Assembly: GCA_040954595.2 (NCBI GenBank)
Contig: CM082577.2
Coordinates: 2,790,001 to 2,854,000 of the forward strand
Reading direction: 5' to 3'
DNA from: Balanoglossus misakiensis
Taxonomy: Eukaryota > Hemichordata
DNA: 64,000 nucleotides
Shown here: positions 8,367-19,826 of the stretch, piece by piece
How the letters are laid out: each line of letters begins with the position of its first letter
Position numbering within the stretch: the stretch's first letter is position 1
Made by a program: the position numbers and the translations under genes
Notes under the pieces: model-generated
Seen by the model: only the letters and a program-made list of their open reading frames with translations
The model's database searches: none
What the model was told of the DNA's origin: nothing

Positions 8367-9969
8367 TCCCAATTATTTCTGCCAGTTTCTGTTAGTGTAC
8401 CTGCAAGAATGAATCAACAGGACATGTCACTAAAGCCACTCATGCTGCCTTCAGCATTTTTTAAACTTCCTATGATAATATGAGATGTTGCAATGCATTG
8501 TCTTAGTTCTGTTCAGTGATGCTGAGAGCACTCTTTGGTAAACATGTATTTTCAAATCAAACATTTGTGATCTTCCCATATCAAATAAGTAAAGGAAATG
8601 TGCAAGTGGAGTGCAATTATTCTGATACATGGCTTACAACACTAGCCTTATCATAAGTTATGACATCTGTGATCTTTGTATGCTAAACAACTTCTCAATC
8701 ACATCAACCAATCACAAGCTTCACAAAATGCACCTGGCAAATGACACATTTTGATTGGATAGTTGTCAGTCAGTTCATTTGCCAGATGGTCAGTGATGTG
8801 TCACTTCCATCATTCGAAACTGAACTTTCCATGATTCTGGTAGCCTTGGTCAGGGAATGTAGTGACTTGACAAAACTTGAGGTAGCCTTTTCTCCTGGCT
8901 TGCAGCGCCCATACCGGCCAAAGTAAGTAACAATTTTCTGTCATTTTTTCTCGACACGTGTAAATTTAAACTGTGCGCCACACATGTACCTGACCACAGT
9001 CCCTCTGAATCTGATAGAGGGACTGTGTCTGAGGAAAGCGTTCAGGTACGAAAGCAAACAAGCGTCGAGCGCACACTGAAGAACTGTTGTCAAATACATG
9101 AAATATGTCACTGTTCTTCAAAAGTATAGGAAAACAGTTACTCTTGCTAAGGTCACTCGACATACACACAATTTTTGGACGACTCAGTCCCACTGAATGG
9201 CAAACCGTGGAAACACAGACTGTCGTGGAAGTCACTGGTCCGGTGGTCTAGAGAAACGCATGCCTGGACTCCTCCGGTCGCGGGATCCGGGAGGAGGCGG
9301 GGCCAGGAAATGTGTGGACGACTGCACGTGTATTTTGACATGGTTCGATCAGGTGCTAAGCGCTGTGTGATCTTTTACTTTATTTGTCAAACTTCGTCTT
9401 CATGTGCAACATTCAGAATACCGTTGGTGAAATAGCACCCCCAAAAAATGAGAAAATCAAGATACAGCACTGCCGGGTGACCGCTAGCCAGGGTGAACAG
9501 ACAGGGTCTTCGTGAACAGCTCGTAGTCAAGATGGCGAGCAACATGTTCTAGTACTAAAAGTTAAACTGCAAATTTCACAATTTTACATCGTAAAACCCA
9601 ATGAAATCTTGCAGGACTGTTAAATTGGATGTCTTAGCTACATTTTTGACTAGAAAAACTTAACTAAACGCAAATGAGCCGAGCGTTTACGGTCGCCCAA
9701 CATCAATAAGCATTTTCACACATCGCACACGACGTTTTCGCTGCCGATTATGTTTTGTACCTACCCGTAAATTTAATTGACGCGTCTTCAAATTGAAGGT
9801 GGACTCATCTAATATGCATGTCTGGTATTCAAATGACAACAAACCGCTAAGAAATACACACAATTTTGGGCGAAGTGTGCAAACAAGCACAATATTATGC
9901 TACGGCAGCCATGTCTGTGTCCCTGAAAAGAATGAGCATAGGTGTTTTCTTGGAGGTTCGCGATGACTG
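8367..9969. promoter_or_regulatory. Shared upstream region between divergent SARS2 and histone H1
   Basis: About 1.6 kb with no convincing coding exon. On the - strand a splice-acceptor-like ttcttgcag sits about 45 bases upstream of the SARS2 ATG, so a 5' UTR intron is possible. A GC-rich patch around 9270-9310 includes ggaggcggggcc (GC-box like). A perfect 12-bp hairpin lies at 8995-9027. Promoter function is inferred from position. Confidence 0.5.
8995..9027. repeat. Perfect 12-bp stem hairpin
   Basis: CACAGTCCCTCT at 8995-9006 is followed after 9 bases by AGAGGGACTGTG at 9016-9027. It lies in the SARS2/H1 intergenic region; no known element is recognised. Confidence 0.6.
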
Positions 9970-9977
9970 TATAAATA
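9970..9977 (+). promoter_or_regulatory. TATA box of histone H1
   Basis: TATAAATA lies 77 bases upstream of the H1 start codon, placing transcription start near 10000. A ggtgttttc about 25 bases upstream is the reverse of AAACACC, close to the H1-box AAACACA, but weakly so. Confidence 0.7.
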
Positions 9978-10046
9978 GCAGTCAGTTTGCCGCGGAATTT
10001 CAATTTTTAAGTACAGTTATTGTTAAACGCTGTATATCTTATCAAG

Positions 10047-10574
10047 ATGTCTGGTTCACCAAAGAAGAAGGCTGCCAAGCCTCGAGCAAAGGCAACTCAC
10101 CCGAAGACCATCGACATGGTAGTCGCGGCAATCAAGTCTCTGAAGGACGCCAAAGGCAGCTCTCTGCAGGGCATCCGCAACTACATCAAGGCGAACTACC
10201 CATCCGTCCAGGCCAGTCACCTGAACTCGTCTCTGCGACGGGCCGTCAAGACCGGGCTTGCCTCTGGCGTCCTGGTGAGGCCCAAAGGCGACACCTCGGT
10301 CGGAGCCACAGGCCGATTCCGAGTTGGCAAGCCAACGGTGGCCAAAAAGCCACAAAAGAAGAAGGTCGTTAAGAAGGCTCCTAAGAAGAAGGCTGTCAAG
10401 AAGGTCAAGAAACCTAAGAAGCCAAAGGCAAAGTCACCGAAGAAGAAAGCCGTGAAGAAAACGGTGAAAAAGTCTCCAAAGAAGAAGGCTGCTGCCAAAC
10501 CGAAGAAGCCAAAGGCAAAGAAACCAGCTGCCAAGAAAGCAAAGAAGCCTGCAAAGAAAAAGGCCAAGAAGTAA
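10047..10574 (+). CDS. H1: Linker histone H1
   Basis: A 175-residue intronless linker histone that binds DNA at the nucleosome entry and exit and compacts chromatin. Start ATG in aagATGtct. A short basic N-tail (about 1-17) is followed by a winged-helix globular domain at about 18-92, beginning THPKTIDMVVAAIKSLKD and including GIRNYIKANYP, SSLRRAVKTG and ending ATGRFRVG. The C-tail (93-175) is Lys/Ala/Pro-rich with SPKKK repeats that are potential cyclin-dependent kinase sites. Length and layout are normal for animal H1. The 3' stem-loop indicates a replication-dependent, non-polyadenylated mRNA. No core histone genes are found nearby. Confidence 0.96.
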   Translation: MSGSPKKKAAKPRAKATHPKTIDMVVAAIKSLKDAKGSSLQGIRNYIKANYPSVQASHLNSSLRRAVKTGLASGVLVRPKGDTSVGATGRFRVGKPTVAKKPQKKKVVKKAPKKKAVKKVKKPKKPKAKSPKKKAVKKTVKKSPKKKAAAKPKKPKAKKPAAKKAKKPAKKKAKK

Positions 10575-10597
10575 ATAATTTACTTCACTTACCAAAC

Positions 10598-10613
10598 GGC
10601 CCTTTTCAGGGCC
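10598..10613 (+). terminator. Histone mRNA 3' stem-loop
   Basis: GGCCCTTTTCAGGGCC is a perfect match to the metazoan histone stem-loop (6-bp stem, 4-nt loop TTTC type), 24 bases after the H1 stop. It is the binding site of SLBP and directs endonucleolytic 3' processing rather than polyadenylation. Confidence 0.95.
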
Positions 10614-10624
10614 AACACATCCTC

Positions 10625-10635
10625 AAAAAAGAGAA
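10625..10635 (+). terminator. Histone downstream element (U7-pairing, purine-rich)
   Basis: The purine-rich AAAAAAGAGAA begins 11 bases after the stem-loop, at the usual position and composition of the histone downstream element that pairs with U7 snRNA. Confidence 0.7.
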
Positions 10636-11046
10636 CTACCGTTAACACATTTTGTCTTTTCATACAAAATTTTACTTTGCGTATAATATAATTTCTTGCA
10701 TAAGTTACCCAATCCCTAATCATATTCCAATCTTATGCACGAGCGTTTGGCGCCAGAACCACAGGCATAAAGCGTGACAGCAGGAGAGAAAACACGTAAA
10801 CAGTTTGTGACCATGGTAACCAATTGCAACGTACACACACACATGCACATACTCAATCGAAAAGCTGCCGGCCGTTTGCATCGTCCTGTCGCTGGCTGCG
10901 CTGTTTACCGCAGTCGGTAAAATGACTGGCGAATACGCGGAAACGACGAGTTCAGATGAATTCGTGGTATATCTGATGTTGAGTCACGCGACGGGGCAGA
11001 CTAATTCTTCGTGAAAATTCCGCCACCGCCGCTAATAGACGAATCA

Positions 11047-11080
11047 TGGTTTGACCACGTGTGTAACTGTGGTCAAACCA
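11047..11080. repeat. Perfect 12-bp stem hairpin containing TGTGGT/ACCACA motifs
   Basis: TGGTTTGACCAC at 11047-11058 and GTGGTCAAACCA at 11069-11080 are exact inverted copies around a 10-base loop. Both arms contain a GTGGT/ACCAC core of the type bound by RUNX proteins; binding is not established. Confidence 0.6.
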
Positions 11081-11921
11081 CTAGTTTTGGCCAAAGTTGT
11101 CGCTTGGATTAGAGAAGCATAGCATTGAAGTGTTGTGTGTGAAGATGAAAACAAGGGCTTTAGTTTACAAACTCTACTTCTTAGAATAAGCGTTTTGGGA
11201 AAACATTACCATGTGAACGAATGATTCATGATCACGACCAATATAGCCTACAGCCTCGGACAGGCGGAATAATGCGGTTGGGATGGATCACGGACCCTTC
11301 AACTTCCCCAAAAGAAGGAAACTTGGCAATCCAAACTCGCGCATCCTGTTTATGTTACTTTGTGTACTTCTCAACTAACAGAAGTAAATATAGTCTAAAC
11401 AGAACAACATCAAAATGATATGTTCTGTGTCGTTGTGACATGAAACTGTGAACGTATGCCTACCTATGGAGGAAATATATACGTTTCCGCGAGGTTTAAC
11501 CGCAGGAGTTGTCACATACGTAAGATGAGCACGTTTGAATTGCTTTTGTTGGCCTTTTAACACTGAAATAAAGAAATTAATGTGTGCGAAATCTTTTATT
11601 TTCATAATATAACCGGAGATGTTAGGTCTATACAATTTGGAAAATTCCATCATTCAGTCGTACTGGAAAGTGTTCAACGAGGTTGTCGCCGTGCGCAAGG
11701 TCATGTGAAGTAAAGATATGCTATCTTCTGTGAAGAATACTTTACGAGTGTCTTACGAGGAACAGTTTATTAGAGTCAATTTCCGTGTAAGAACGGTTAT
11801 ATTTTAATACGGGAAGAATTAATTGCCCCCCAAAATCCCAATCACGTGCCCCATGGCCCAATAAAGAAATCTCCGACATAAATCGAGTCGGACTCAGCAC
11901 GAAAATGGGGCACTGATGGAG

Positions 11922-11936
11922 AGCGCCACCAGCGAT
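11922..11936 (-). promoter_or_regulatory. CTCF-like motif
   Basis: The - strand reads CGCTGGTGGCGCTC, with one mismatch to the CTCF core AGRKGGCRS (T for the first A). One of several GGCGC-type motifs in the window; function is unproven. Confidence 0.3.
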
Positions 11937-14215
11937 GGGATCCTCCAGTTCAGGCGGATATCTTCATGATACAATAACAGTACAACGTATCGGCGCAGTC
12001 TTCCAGTTCAGTCTACAGGTTGTGTCCAAGTGCCATTTTTTATTTTCTAGGTTTTAGTGTATGTTAGCACGCTCGGAATATGTAATTTCTGAACTTGCGT
12101 ATTAGTATATGTTTTGTGCGATAAAAGTCATGTCTGCGAGAAGAGAAAATCAAAAATGCCGTAAATCCATTTCACCGCTATTTTATTTTACAACCCACTT
12201 CACTTGGGTTTGCCATCTACTAAATAAACCCTAATAAAATAAGCTGAATAGGGAATTGCCCTTTTCTTATATATCCACATTTTGTTTGCACTCCGTGACC
12301 ACAGAGTCACGATAGCTAGTAATCCGGAACCAGGTCTTTGAAAAATCCCTAAAATCCCCCTATCGTGATCATGTACCATGAATGTTAATGCGTTTCAATT
12401 CGAGTTCGAGTCATGCAGTTTCTAAGGCAACAATTGTGCCGGGCATGTGTATTTGTAGCCATATAGGCCCTAGTTACCTACTTTTGTTTCGAGTTGCAAA
12501 GTTGTGACCAATCTCATCGACTTCTCAGTACCGGCCCTGGCCACTGTACACAACGAAACAAGAAATGCACATAAATTATTTAGGAGCAGTTTTACAATGC
12601 CGCGAGGCTAATAATTGTTTGTCGTGGCGAACAACAATGCTGTCTAGGTTATTGATATCGATTATTACTTTTCTTTCTACGAATTTTTGTGCAATGCGGC
12701 CGATATTAACCAGCACTAGGCAGGCGCAGTACAAACAGGCCCCTGGCTGATAATCATAATCTCATTGAGAGCTGATACACATCCAGGTGATACACATCTT
12801 TACTGAGAACGAAACCAAAAAAATTACCACAATAGTCAATGCATTTTATTGTTAAAGATAAGGGACGCGAGTGAAGTTTTTGCGTTGCCTTTCAACGCAG
12901 TAAACACCATAAAGTTCATGGAGACCTCTTTTGAGTATAATGACACCTGTCCGGTCATTCAGCGTGAGGTGTCCAATTAAAATATTTCAGGTTGATGGTT
13001 TTTTTCCCCTTTGTTTTTTAACGGTGACGACATGAAACGCGTGTCATTCGCGCCCGTCGGTTCTGATCATTGCATATCAGGGCTATTGCTGTGACACATC
13101 ACGTCACAGCTGGTTCAGCGGCGAGTATTTTAGAAATAGGACAGGTGATTTTTCATAAACAACACACTGCCAATCACAAATAGTTGGTCCACACAGCTAC
13201 ATTGCCAACTCGAGTATTTCAGTTTCACTTCAGATACTCTGTGCATTTGGCCAAGTTACACATTTCGACGTGGCGAGAAACTATAGATTTTCACTACATC
13301 TCGCGAGTTTCTTTCTAAACCCAATTCTGAGAAACACGTTATTTCAGTATATTTCGGAGAAAAACCGCAGCTCATCGTAAAAAAACAAACAAAAAAACAG
13401 GTCGTTCGAACTACTTGACAACACAGCTCTTTGAGGGTCACTGAAAATCCAATATGCACACAGTCTTGCTTCATTTTAAATGTATCCCCGGTGGAATTGG
13501 CCGGTCACCTTGCTTTCTAGGTCTAGGCTTAGTGTATTCGGAATGTGGGCCGAATATCGAGTTCAGTGGCCACAAAAAAATGACTAGAAAGACTCCGGTC
13601 GTGTTCCCTTTTCTCTGTGACAATTGTGGTCCAAGTGACCACAACGTTTGGACTGATTATACTTGGGACATGTCAAAAGTCATATCGGAAGACTCATATA
13701 ATTGCTGGCTGTCACTTTTCATTTCTGATTACGAGATAGAATGAGTCACACACGCTGACGTCATACGCAGGCGGGTGTAAAGAATATATATTTTTTTCTT
13801 ATTAAGGTGAAAGTTATTCATTGTCTATCACTTTCTCTTTTGACAAAGTGGCACAGCGTTCAAATGACGTCATTTACGTGTTTCTCTTTCTCTTCACATG
13901 AAATGTACACGTCGAATAACATTCACGGTGGTGCTACAGTTGTAGAAAAGACAGCAAGCGACAGATGAAAGACTAGCCTTTCTTTCTCGCCTTTACCAGC
14001 CCCCACCCTTACAAAAGCCATAACACTCCCTTCCAACCTCCCACTCGATCGCTCCGCTCCATAGTCAATTCATCGACCCACCTTCGAGTTATTGCCGTCT
14101 GTTTTTGAACTTAGTAGCTGCACCCCCGCATGTACACACCTTGTCAAATGCTGGGACAGTCCCACTTTCGTTTCGGCCATAGACGCCAATCTGTATGCAT
14201 CGGTCAATTGTTGCC

Positions 14216-14229
14216 GGGGGGGGGGGGGG
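14216..14229 (+). repeat. Poly-G run (14 G)
   Basis: Fourteen consecutive G residues. Similar runs of at least 12 lie at about 17132-17143, 33363-33374 and 52486-52497; such runs can form G-quadruplexes and are also error-prone in sequencing. Confidence 0.8.
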
Positions 14230-14719
14230 TGGAATGGAATGACAGGGAGTGGTTGGTTAAAAGTACATGATAATTTCAACCTTCGGTCTACTCCAGAATA
14301 TAGTACTTTGCACGTACACTTGCCGTCTTATCTTGTCAGGAAATTTTGAGTGCCGTGATACGAGAAAAAAACACCGAGTGACCAGATGGCTCGCATTTGC
14401 CAGTGAATTTTATCTTTTTGGATATATGCGAAGCAAAGATAAAACGACGGGACTGGTCGGTAAAAGCGAAAGTGGTCTTACAGTTTCACTTTGTAATTCT
14501 ACAGCTGAGCCTCGAGTCGACTATATGTCGTGAGCAAACTCCGCCTACCGAGCCCAATCACAGAGGCCCCAGATGCATGGGTTTGTAGGTTCTGTGTGTT
14601 GGCGGAGGGGCAAATCGCGCAAAATTGCATGCGTCTGTTCGATGTGGTAGTCCTATATTCTTGATTAGTAAAAAATAAAACCAACAGAACTTTACATTTC
14701 AATTTGAGCGATAGTTCTC

Positions 14720-14741
14720 CCTAGCAACCATTGCCTAGCAA
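14720..14741 (+). promoter_or_regulatory. Tandem CCTAGCAA (RFX half-site like)
   Basis: CCTAGCAA occurs at 14720-14727 and 14734-14741, 14 bases apart and in the same orientation. The sequence matches the half-site of RFX X-boxes. A third copy lies near 18972. Confidence 0.35.
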
Positions 14742-17700
14742 TAATTTTGAATCCGTCGGTATCCGCTCGAACCGTGAGGTTTGGATTTACTGTTTTATAC
14801 GACGTATTATTGACGCGAGTTAAATTCCGCGTAAGAATGACCGCATTACGGGAAGTAGCATTGGAAAAATGTCTCACAGTCATGGTGACCAAAAGGTCTA
14901 AATCCACAACCCACGCTTTTACCCGGAATGTCATTACTAACGCGCAAGCCCGGGACAGTCTAGCAATGATGTGGCGCTCAATGTGAAAATCCAATTCGGC
15001 TCGCCCAGTTATATTTCAGAACGCACTAAAGAACTTGAACTAGAAGAGATATAAAAAGCAACATGACACTGACGTCTTGCGACCGAGGTACATGTACATG
15101 AAAAGGGAAGTTGTATAACGTCGCTGTTCTTCTTTTCGGCGGGTAGGCCTACAATATAGAGTTTACCGGTTGCGGCCAGACAAACTTCTCAAAATAGGGG
15201 ATTCACCCACTGTACCCCTGTTGTCGTTTCGATGCCTTTACCACGGTAAAAAGTGTGGTTATTTTAGGTCGACAGACACACATGCACACATGCATACATA
15301 CATACGCTTACAAGCAGATGTAGACAGAATGACACATTTTTTCACCTGTGTTTGCGTGTTTTTTCGCTTGTACCTGGAACAATAACATGAAATCATTGTT
15401 ATTATAATGATGCAAAGGTTTCGTTCTCAGTAAAAGACGCGTATTTCAGCTGACTGCAAATAGAACTTTGCACAACCCTAGAGTGAGCTTATCATCCAGG
15501 GAACTGCAGCGACTCAACTCCACGCGTCTGCGCATTGACTTTGAAGGGGGCATTTACATATTATCAATCGGACATACAAATTCGTAGAAAAAATCATGCA
15601 ATCATCAGTAACATAGAGGGTATTATTTGCCGCACATTATCGAAATGGTCAATTCTTCAGTCACGTGATGGATGTTTTTCTAACAAGAGCCATGGTCAGT
15701 TTTTTTCCGTTGAGGGCAGCTATAGTGAACATCTGGTATCAGTGGTTTACCTCGCAACCCATGGTAACCCCATTTAGCTAATATTACAATACAATAATGA
15801 ACGCTTAACGTATTCCTTCTTGGCGTTGGACTAATAAGTTGCGAAAAAAATGAATCATATATCTAACCACCGTGACTAGACGGATAGCACGTACATTTTG
15901 TATATGTCAAATGAGACCTGTTGGAAATCCACAGATCTGATGTACGGGAGACAATTGACCATCGTCCAGTACTTACATGTTAAGTTCCTGGATATCAGAC
16001 TAGAGTGTTGTTTTTGCATTCGGAGTATATTTCGTTAGAAGCACTGCAGGTTGACCTTTACGTCAAGAATAGATAGGCTTAATGATCTTGAGTGTGTTCG
16101 CAGAATACCTTACTTCTAAACAATTCGAAGAAATTCAGCATGCATAATTATAAAGCACGTCGCTGCGGAAAATAGGACAAAGCGACTCTTTCCCCAGGGT
16201 CATTCATAATTCGCTCGCAGTCAATTCATTTCAGAGAATCCTCAGCCTGTCCCAGTCGCGTTGTTGTCCAGGAGTCAAAGGCCACTCGAGTTAAGAAATT
16301 CGTGCTCAGCATAAATTCCACACTGCGCAGTCTCGGTCGTCCATGCACGCATGTCTATACCCGATAGACGGCGTAAATTTACTGAAGCTCGCCAGGGGAC
16401 ACCGTGGTCCGGTCCAGAAAACTATAGTTTCATTGGATTTTTTTTTAAATTGTCGAGCGTTCTTATTGCAGAAGGGAGACAACAGAAAGAACGCGGAAAA
16501 AGGAAATACCGCTGCGTCCCCCTCTCTCCGTTCTATTGTCTATCGCATAATACGTCGAGTGTTTGTACATGTACTACGGTAAAATAAAAGCTGCGTTTAC
16601 GAATTACGATTCGGGTTGCAAAAAACTTGAACATCTGAACCTGATCAATTGTATGACGCCGATTCAACAGCAAAAATCTTAACGTCTTGTCAAAACGTAC
16701 AACCCAACAAGATTTTTCACAATACTGAAATATTGGCAAGATTTATGTTGTTTTTGAGATCAAACACACAATCTATGCAAAATTGAAGATTTTCAGTGAA
16801 AGTACTAAATATACCGCGGTCAATTTTGTTTAATGTTCGTCAATTTTGTGTAATGTTCAAGGAATTGTACTTGAAATGGCACTTTGAAAGTATTATATAG
16901 ATTCCCTGTGTGTCACGGTGTATAAAAAACAACGCCTAACGTGCTAAGTTCCCGGGAGATGTCGGTTTCTTTTAGACATCGTGACTTCTGGTTTCTATTT
17001 AGAGATGCCGCAAACTATGACATCCATCTCATTTCCGCTTAATATTATAGTTGAGCTTCTTTTGTGAATTTCCAGAAATACGGGTAAAAATATAAGCACC
17101 GTTGTTCAACATCACGATTTTCCATCACGTCGGGGGGGGGGGGATCTTTCACTTGATAGAATTGATGGTGTCCGTTTTTATGGATACATGTAAACACAGA
17201 GGGCAGCCTCTTTTGGCCAAAAAGTACTTATATTAAAACCCCAATAGCTGTCATTTGTTGTATGATTTTCATGATTTTATGTTCAAACCTATACATTATT
17301 CCATTTTACCGTAACCGTGTACTATGATATTTATTGTGAATGTTTCTCCTTTTTTGAATGACGATGCGCGGAAATAATCACCTATAGAGTCTCTCTATCA
17401 TGGCACGATTCTCCGTGCCGGCCTATGAAAGGACGGAAGGGCCTAGGGGTATGATTTTTGACGTGGCAAAGAATCCTATGTTAAAAATCAAACGAATGAC
17501 AGCATCGTGCACACAACTAATCATAAAGGGTCTCTGTGACTTCCCGTTTTTAGCATGGAAAAAAGTACCACCCACCCTCAATGAAGTCTTTATTGCGGTT
17601 ACGTTGGCAATAGATTGTCAAAAATGAAAGCGTCTACTGTGTATTACTTTCTCTTTTGATAAAGTTCACCCAATTACGCCATTGGCATTTCTCATGCGTT

Positions 17701-19243
17701 CCACGTGAAATGTTATCCGCCAGAGTGAAAGACGACCGCAACAGGTTCGCAATGTATAGCGGTCACAGATAAGAACCGATAGTTGGCAAAACCAATAGCT
17801 GATTTTTCTCCAATTCTTGGCGACTTTAATGGGATTTAATAGAAAGCTACCGCGCCGCTCAGCATCAGACTCTGACCTCACGTGCAGTAAGCTCCGGCAC
17901 CATGACTGTGGCCCGCGTGAGTCCAGACTCATATGACATATGGCTTATGCACATGCGCACGCAAGACCACAGATAAATTTATGATTTCAAGTGAAATTAT
18001 CCGTCATCTTCAGCAATTATCGCTTCGCTGGTTCCACGAAAACTGAATGAAACCTAAACAAGTCTCCACAATCTATAAAAAATGAATGTTTTTGTGATAA
18101 TTTTTAGCGATTCAGCGAAAAATGTACGCAACACCTTTTGAACACCTGTATAGCCCGCAGTGCAGTGGTGACCTTTTATCATTCGCGTGTTCTGCATTCC
18201 AGCGAATCGCTCATCGCCCCGCTTTCATTTTCTCTCTCTTCTGTCAATCGCCAGGCTGGTCCCTACCGGTCCAAAGTCGCGCCCAGGGCGAATTCGTATA
18301 AAACCTCAAGCATAGGTATTACCATGGAGCTTGCAAGTTTTGCTCCGTGCTCAAATAAACTCAAACGTTTACTTTTCGGATGATAAACGGCATGGCATCG
18401 CATACATATAGAGGGCATAGTTTGGTCAAAATGTTCGTCGGTCCACGTTATGTCTTATAATATTCTTCATCTGAAGCAAACGTTGCGGGATCGTGAGCCA
18501 GACCATTATGTGAAGCAAAGATAAAAATTTAACTGAGAGCTTCGGAAACATAAAGTCAATTGCTGCGCTGATGCCACCGAGTGACCCGGAGGTCTTCCAC
18601 TTGATATTTTTCCCGATATACCGAAAGAAATATCAGAATGGAGGCAAATCCCTTCTATTATTTTCTAATTTACCATAATCTAATTCATGATGATGCATGA
18701 TGTAGATGTGTCCAGATGTACCACGATACCATCAAGAAGTACCTTGGGAAATGTTGGGGCTCCCTCTTCATTCACTGCCCCCCCCCCTCTCCCCCACCCC
18801 GGACAGGCCTCATTTCAGAAAATCCCGATTTATCGCTTCTGAAAACACGACACTAGTAAGAGAAAGTGCATATCTGTGAGCTAAGGAGCAACTCTGCGCA
18901 TGATCGAGTTCGCTGTCTTCGGAGAATTTGTGGCCAAGCATTGAATAACGCAGCGCCCTCACAAACCGTGCCCTAGCAAGGGATAAACAATTGTAAACAA
19001 TACATATCTGGTCCACCCCATGAATAGAGACGCGTCATGGGCAGCCTGAAAGATTAACAAACTTCCTAATTACCAGTATAAACAAGACGGGCCGACATGA
19101 CCTGTTGTACAAGATGCCATTGATTTCACTTCTGTTCTAGCTATGTCGTTGAGTCATATCCTACCAGTAAACCAACCCTCTTGACGTTAATACAGAACAG
19201 TAGCTCAGCCGCTGTAAACAAGCACAGATGACGTATGCCGGGT

Positions 19244-19252
19244 TTCGCAGAA
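19244..19252 (+). promoter_or_regulatory. STAT (GAS) site 1 upstream of SOCS
   Basis: TTCGCAGAA fits TTCN3GAA, the STAT dimer site. It lies 583 bases upstream of the SOCS ATG and three bases from a palindromic kappaB site. Vertebrate CISH and SOCS promoters are known STAT targets. Confidence 0.5.
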
Positions 19253-19254
19253 CC

Positions 19255-19264
19255 GGGAATTCCC
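19255..19264. promoter_or_regulatory. Palindromic kappaB-type site
   Basis: GGGAATTCCC is a perfect palindrome fitting the NF-kappaB/Rel consensus GGGRNNYYCC. Sits between two STAT-type sites, upstream of SOCS. Confidence 0.5.
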
Positions 19265-19368
19265 TTCCAGCTAACGTGTCCTTTTATGCAATTGCATTAA
19301 CCAATGGTAGACGCGCGCGCGCGACGTGATTGAGATGACAGTGCATCAAGTTAGGGGGTCCGTTGTGG

Positions 19369-19377
19369 TTCCAGGAA
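19369..19377 (+). promoter_or_regulatory. STAT (GAS) site 2 upstream of SOCS
   Basis: TTCCAGGAA fits TTCN3GAA and lies about 40 bases upstream of a weak TATA-like tttataac (19408-19415). Its spacing to that element is that of a proximal promoter site. Confidence 0.5.
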
Positions 19378-19826
19378 AAGCGCTATTGCCTGTATGCTAA
19401 AACTCAATTTATAACAAGCTACGCAACACTGTATTCATATTCTACCTGCACTTTCGGTTCAGTCAGGCTGCTTAAAACGACTGCATCGAGCAAAAAAGTG
19501 TCTATGTCGACTGGGAATTTACCGGAGTTAGTGTTTTCAACGGAACTCTGATCGCCTGAAACCGACAGGAGGAGCTTGGGTTGCGTTTTCGCCCCGCTCT
19601 GTTATCAGCATAGCTGTTTAGTTCCGATTCGCGGTTCGGCGAAATCCGCAATCACCCGCTTGTACGAGGAATCGGCTACTGTTATTGAAAAGCGGGTCGT
19701 GCTAAAGAACGGCGATCGTTCCTGGAACGTAGACGGGAGACGCATATACGAAGATGTGCCCACCGGTCCGTCCGGCAAACTTGTCGCAGATTTCATCGAG
19801 TACGGTTGCCACCACTCGCCGCGTTA

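Larger units (their letters stand above)
10640..19200. other. Gene-free region between H1 and SOCS
   Basis: No open frame here resembles a known protein or has supporting splice structure. The stretch holds a 12-bp hairpin at 11047-11080, two CCTAGCAA motifs near 14720 and a third near 18972 (RFX half-site like), and G-runs at 14216 and 17132. Two stretches share short similar blocks: cttctctcttttga-like text near 13830 and 17650, and caccgagtgacc near 14373 and 18578. Upstream regulation of SOCS is possible but only inferred. Confidence 0.5.

Noticed and set aside
10056-10567. Open frames in other frames across histone H1
   Set aside because: They come from the biased Lys/Ala codons of H1; the H1 frame is unambiguous.
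14692-14994. Overlapping open frames of 100 and 79 codons on opposite strands
   Set aside because: CpG-richer DNA reduces stop codons here; no protein resemblance in either strand.
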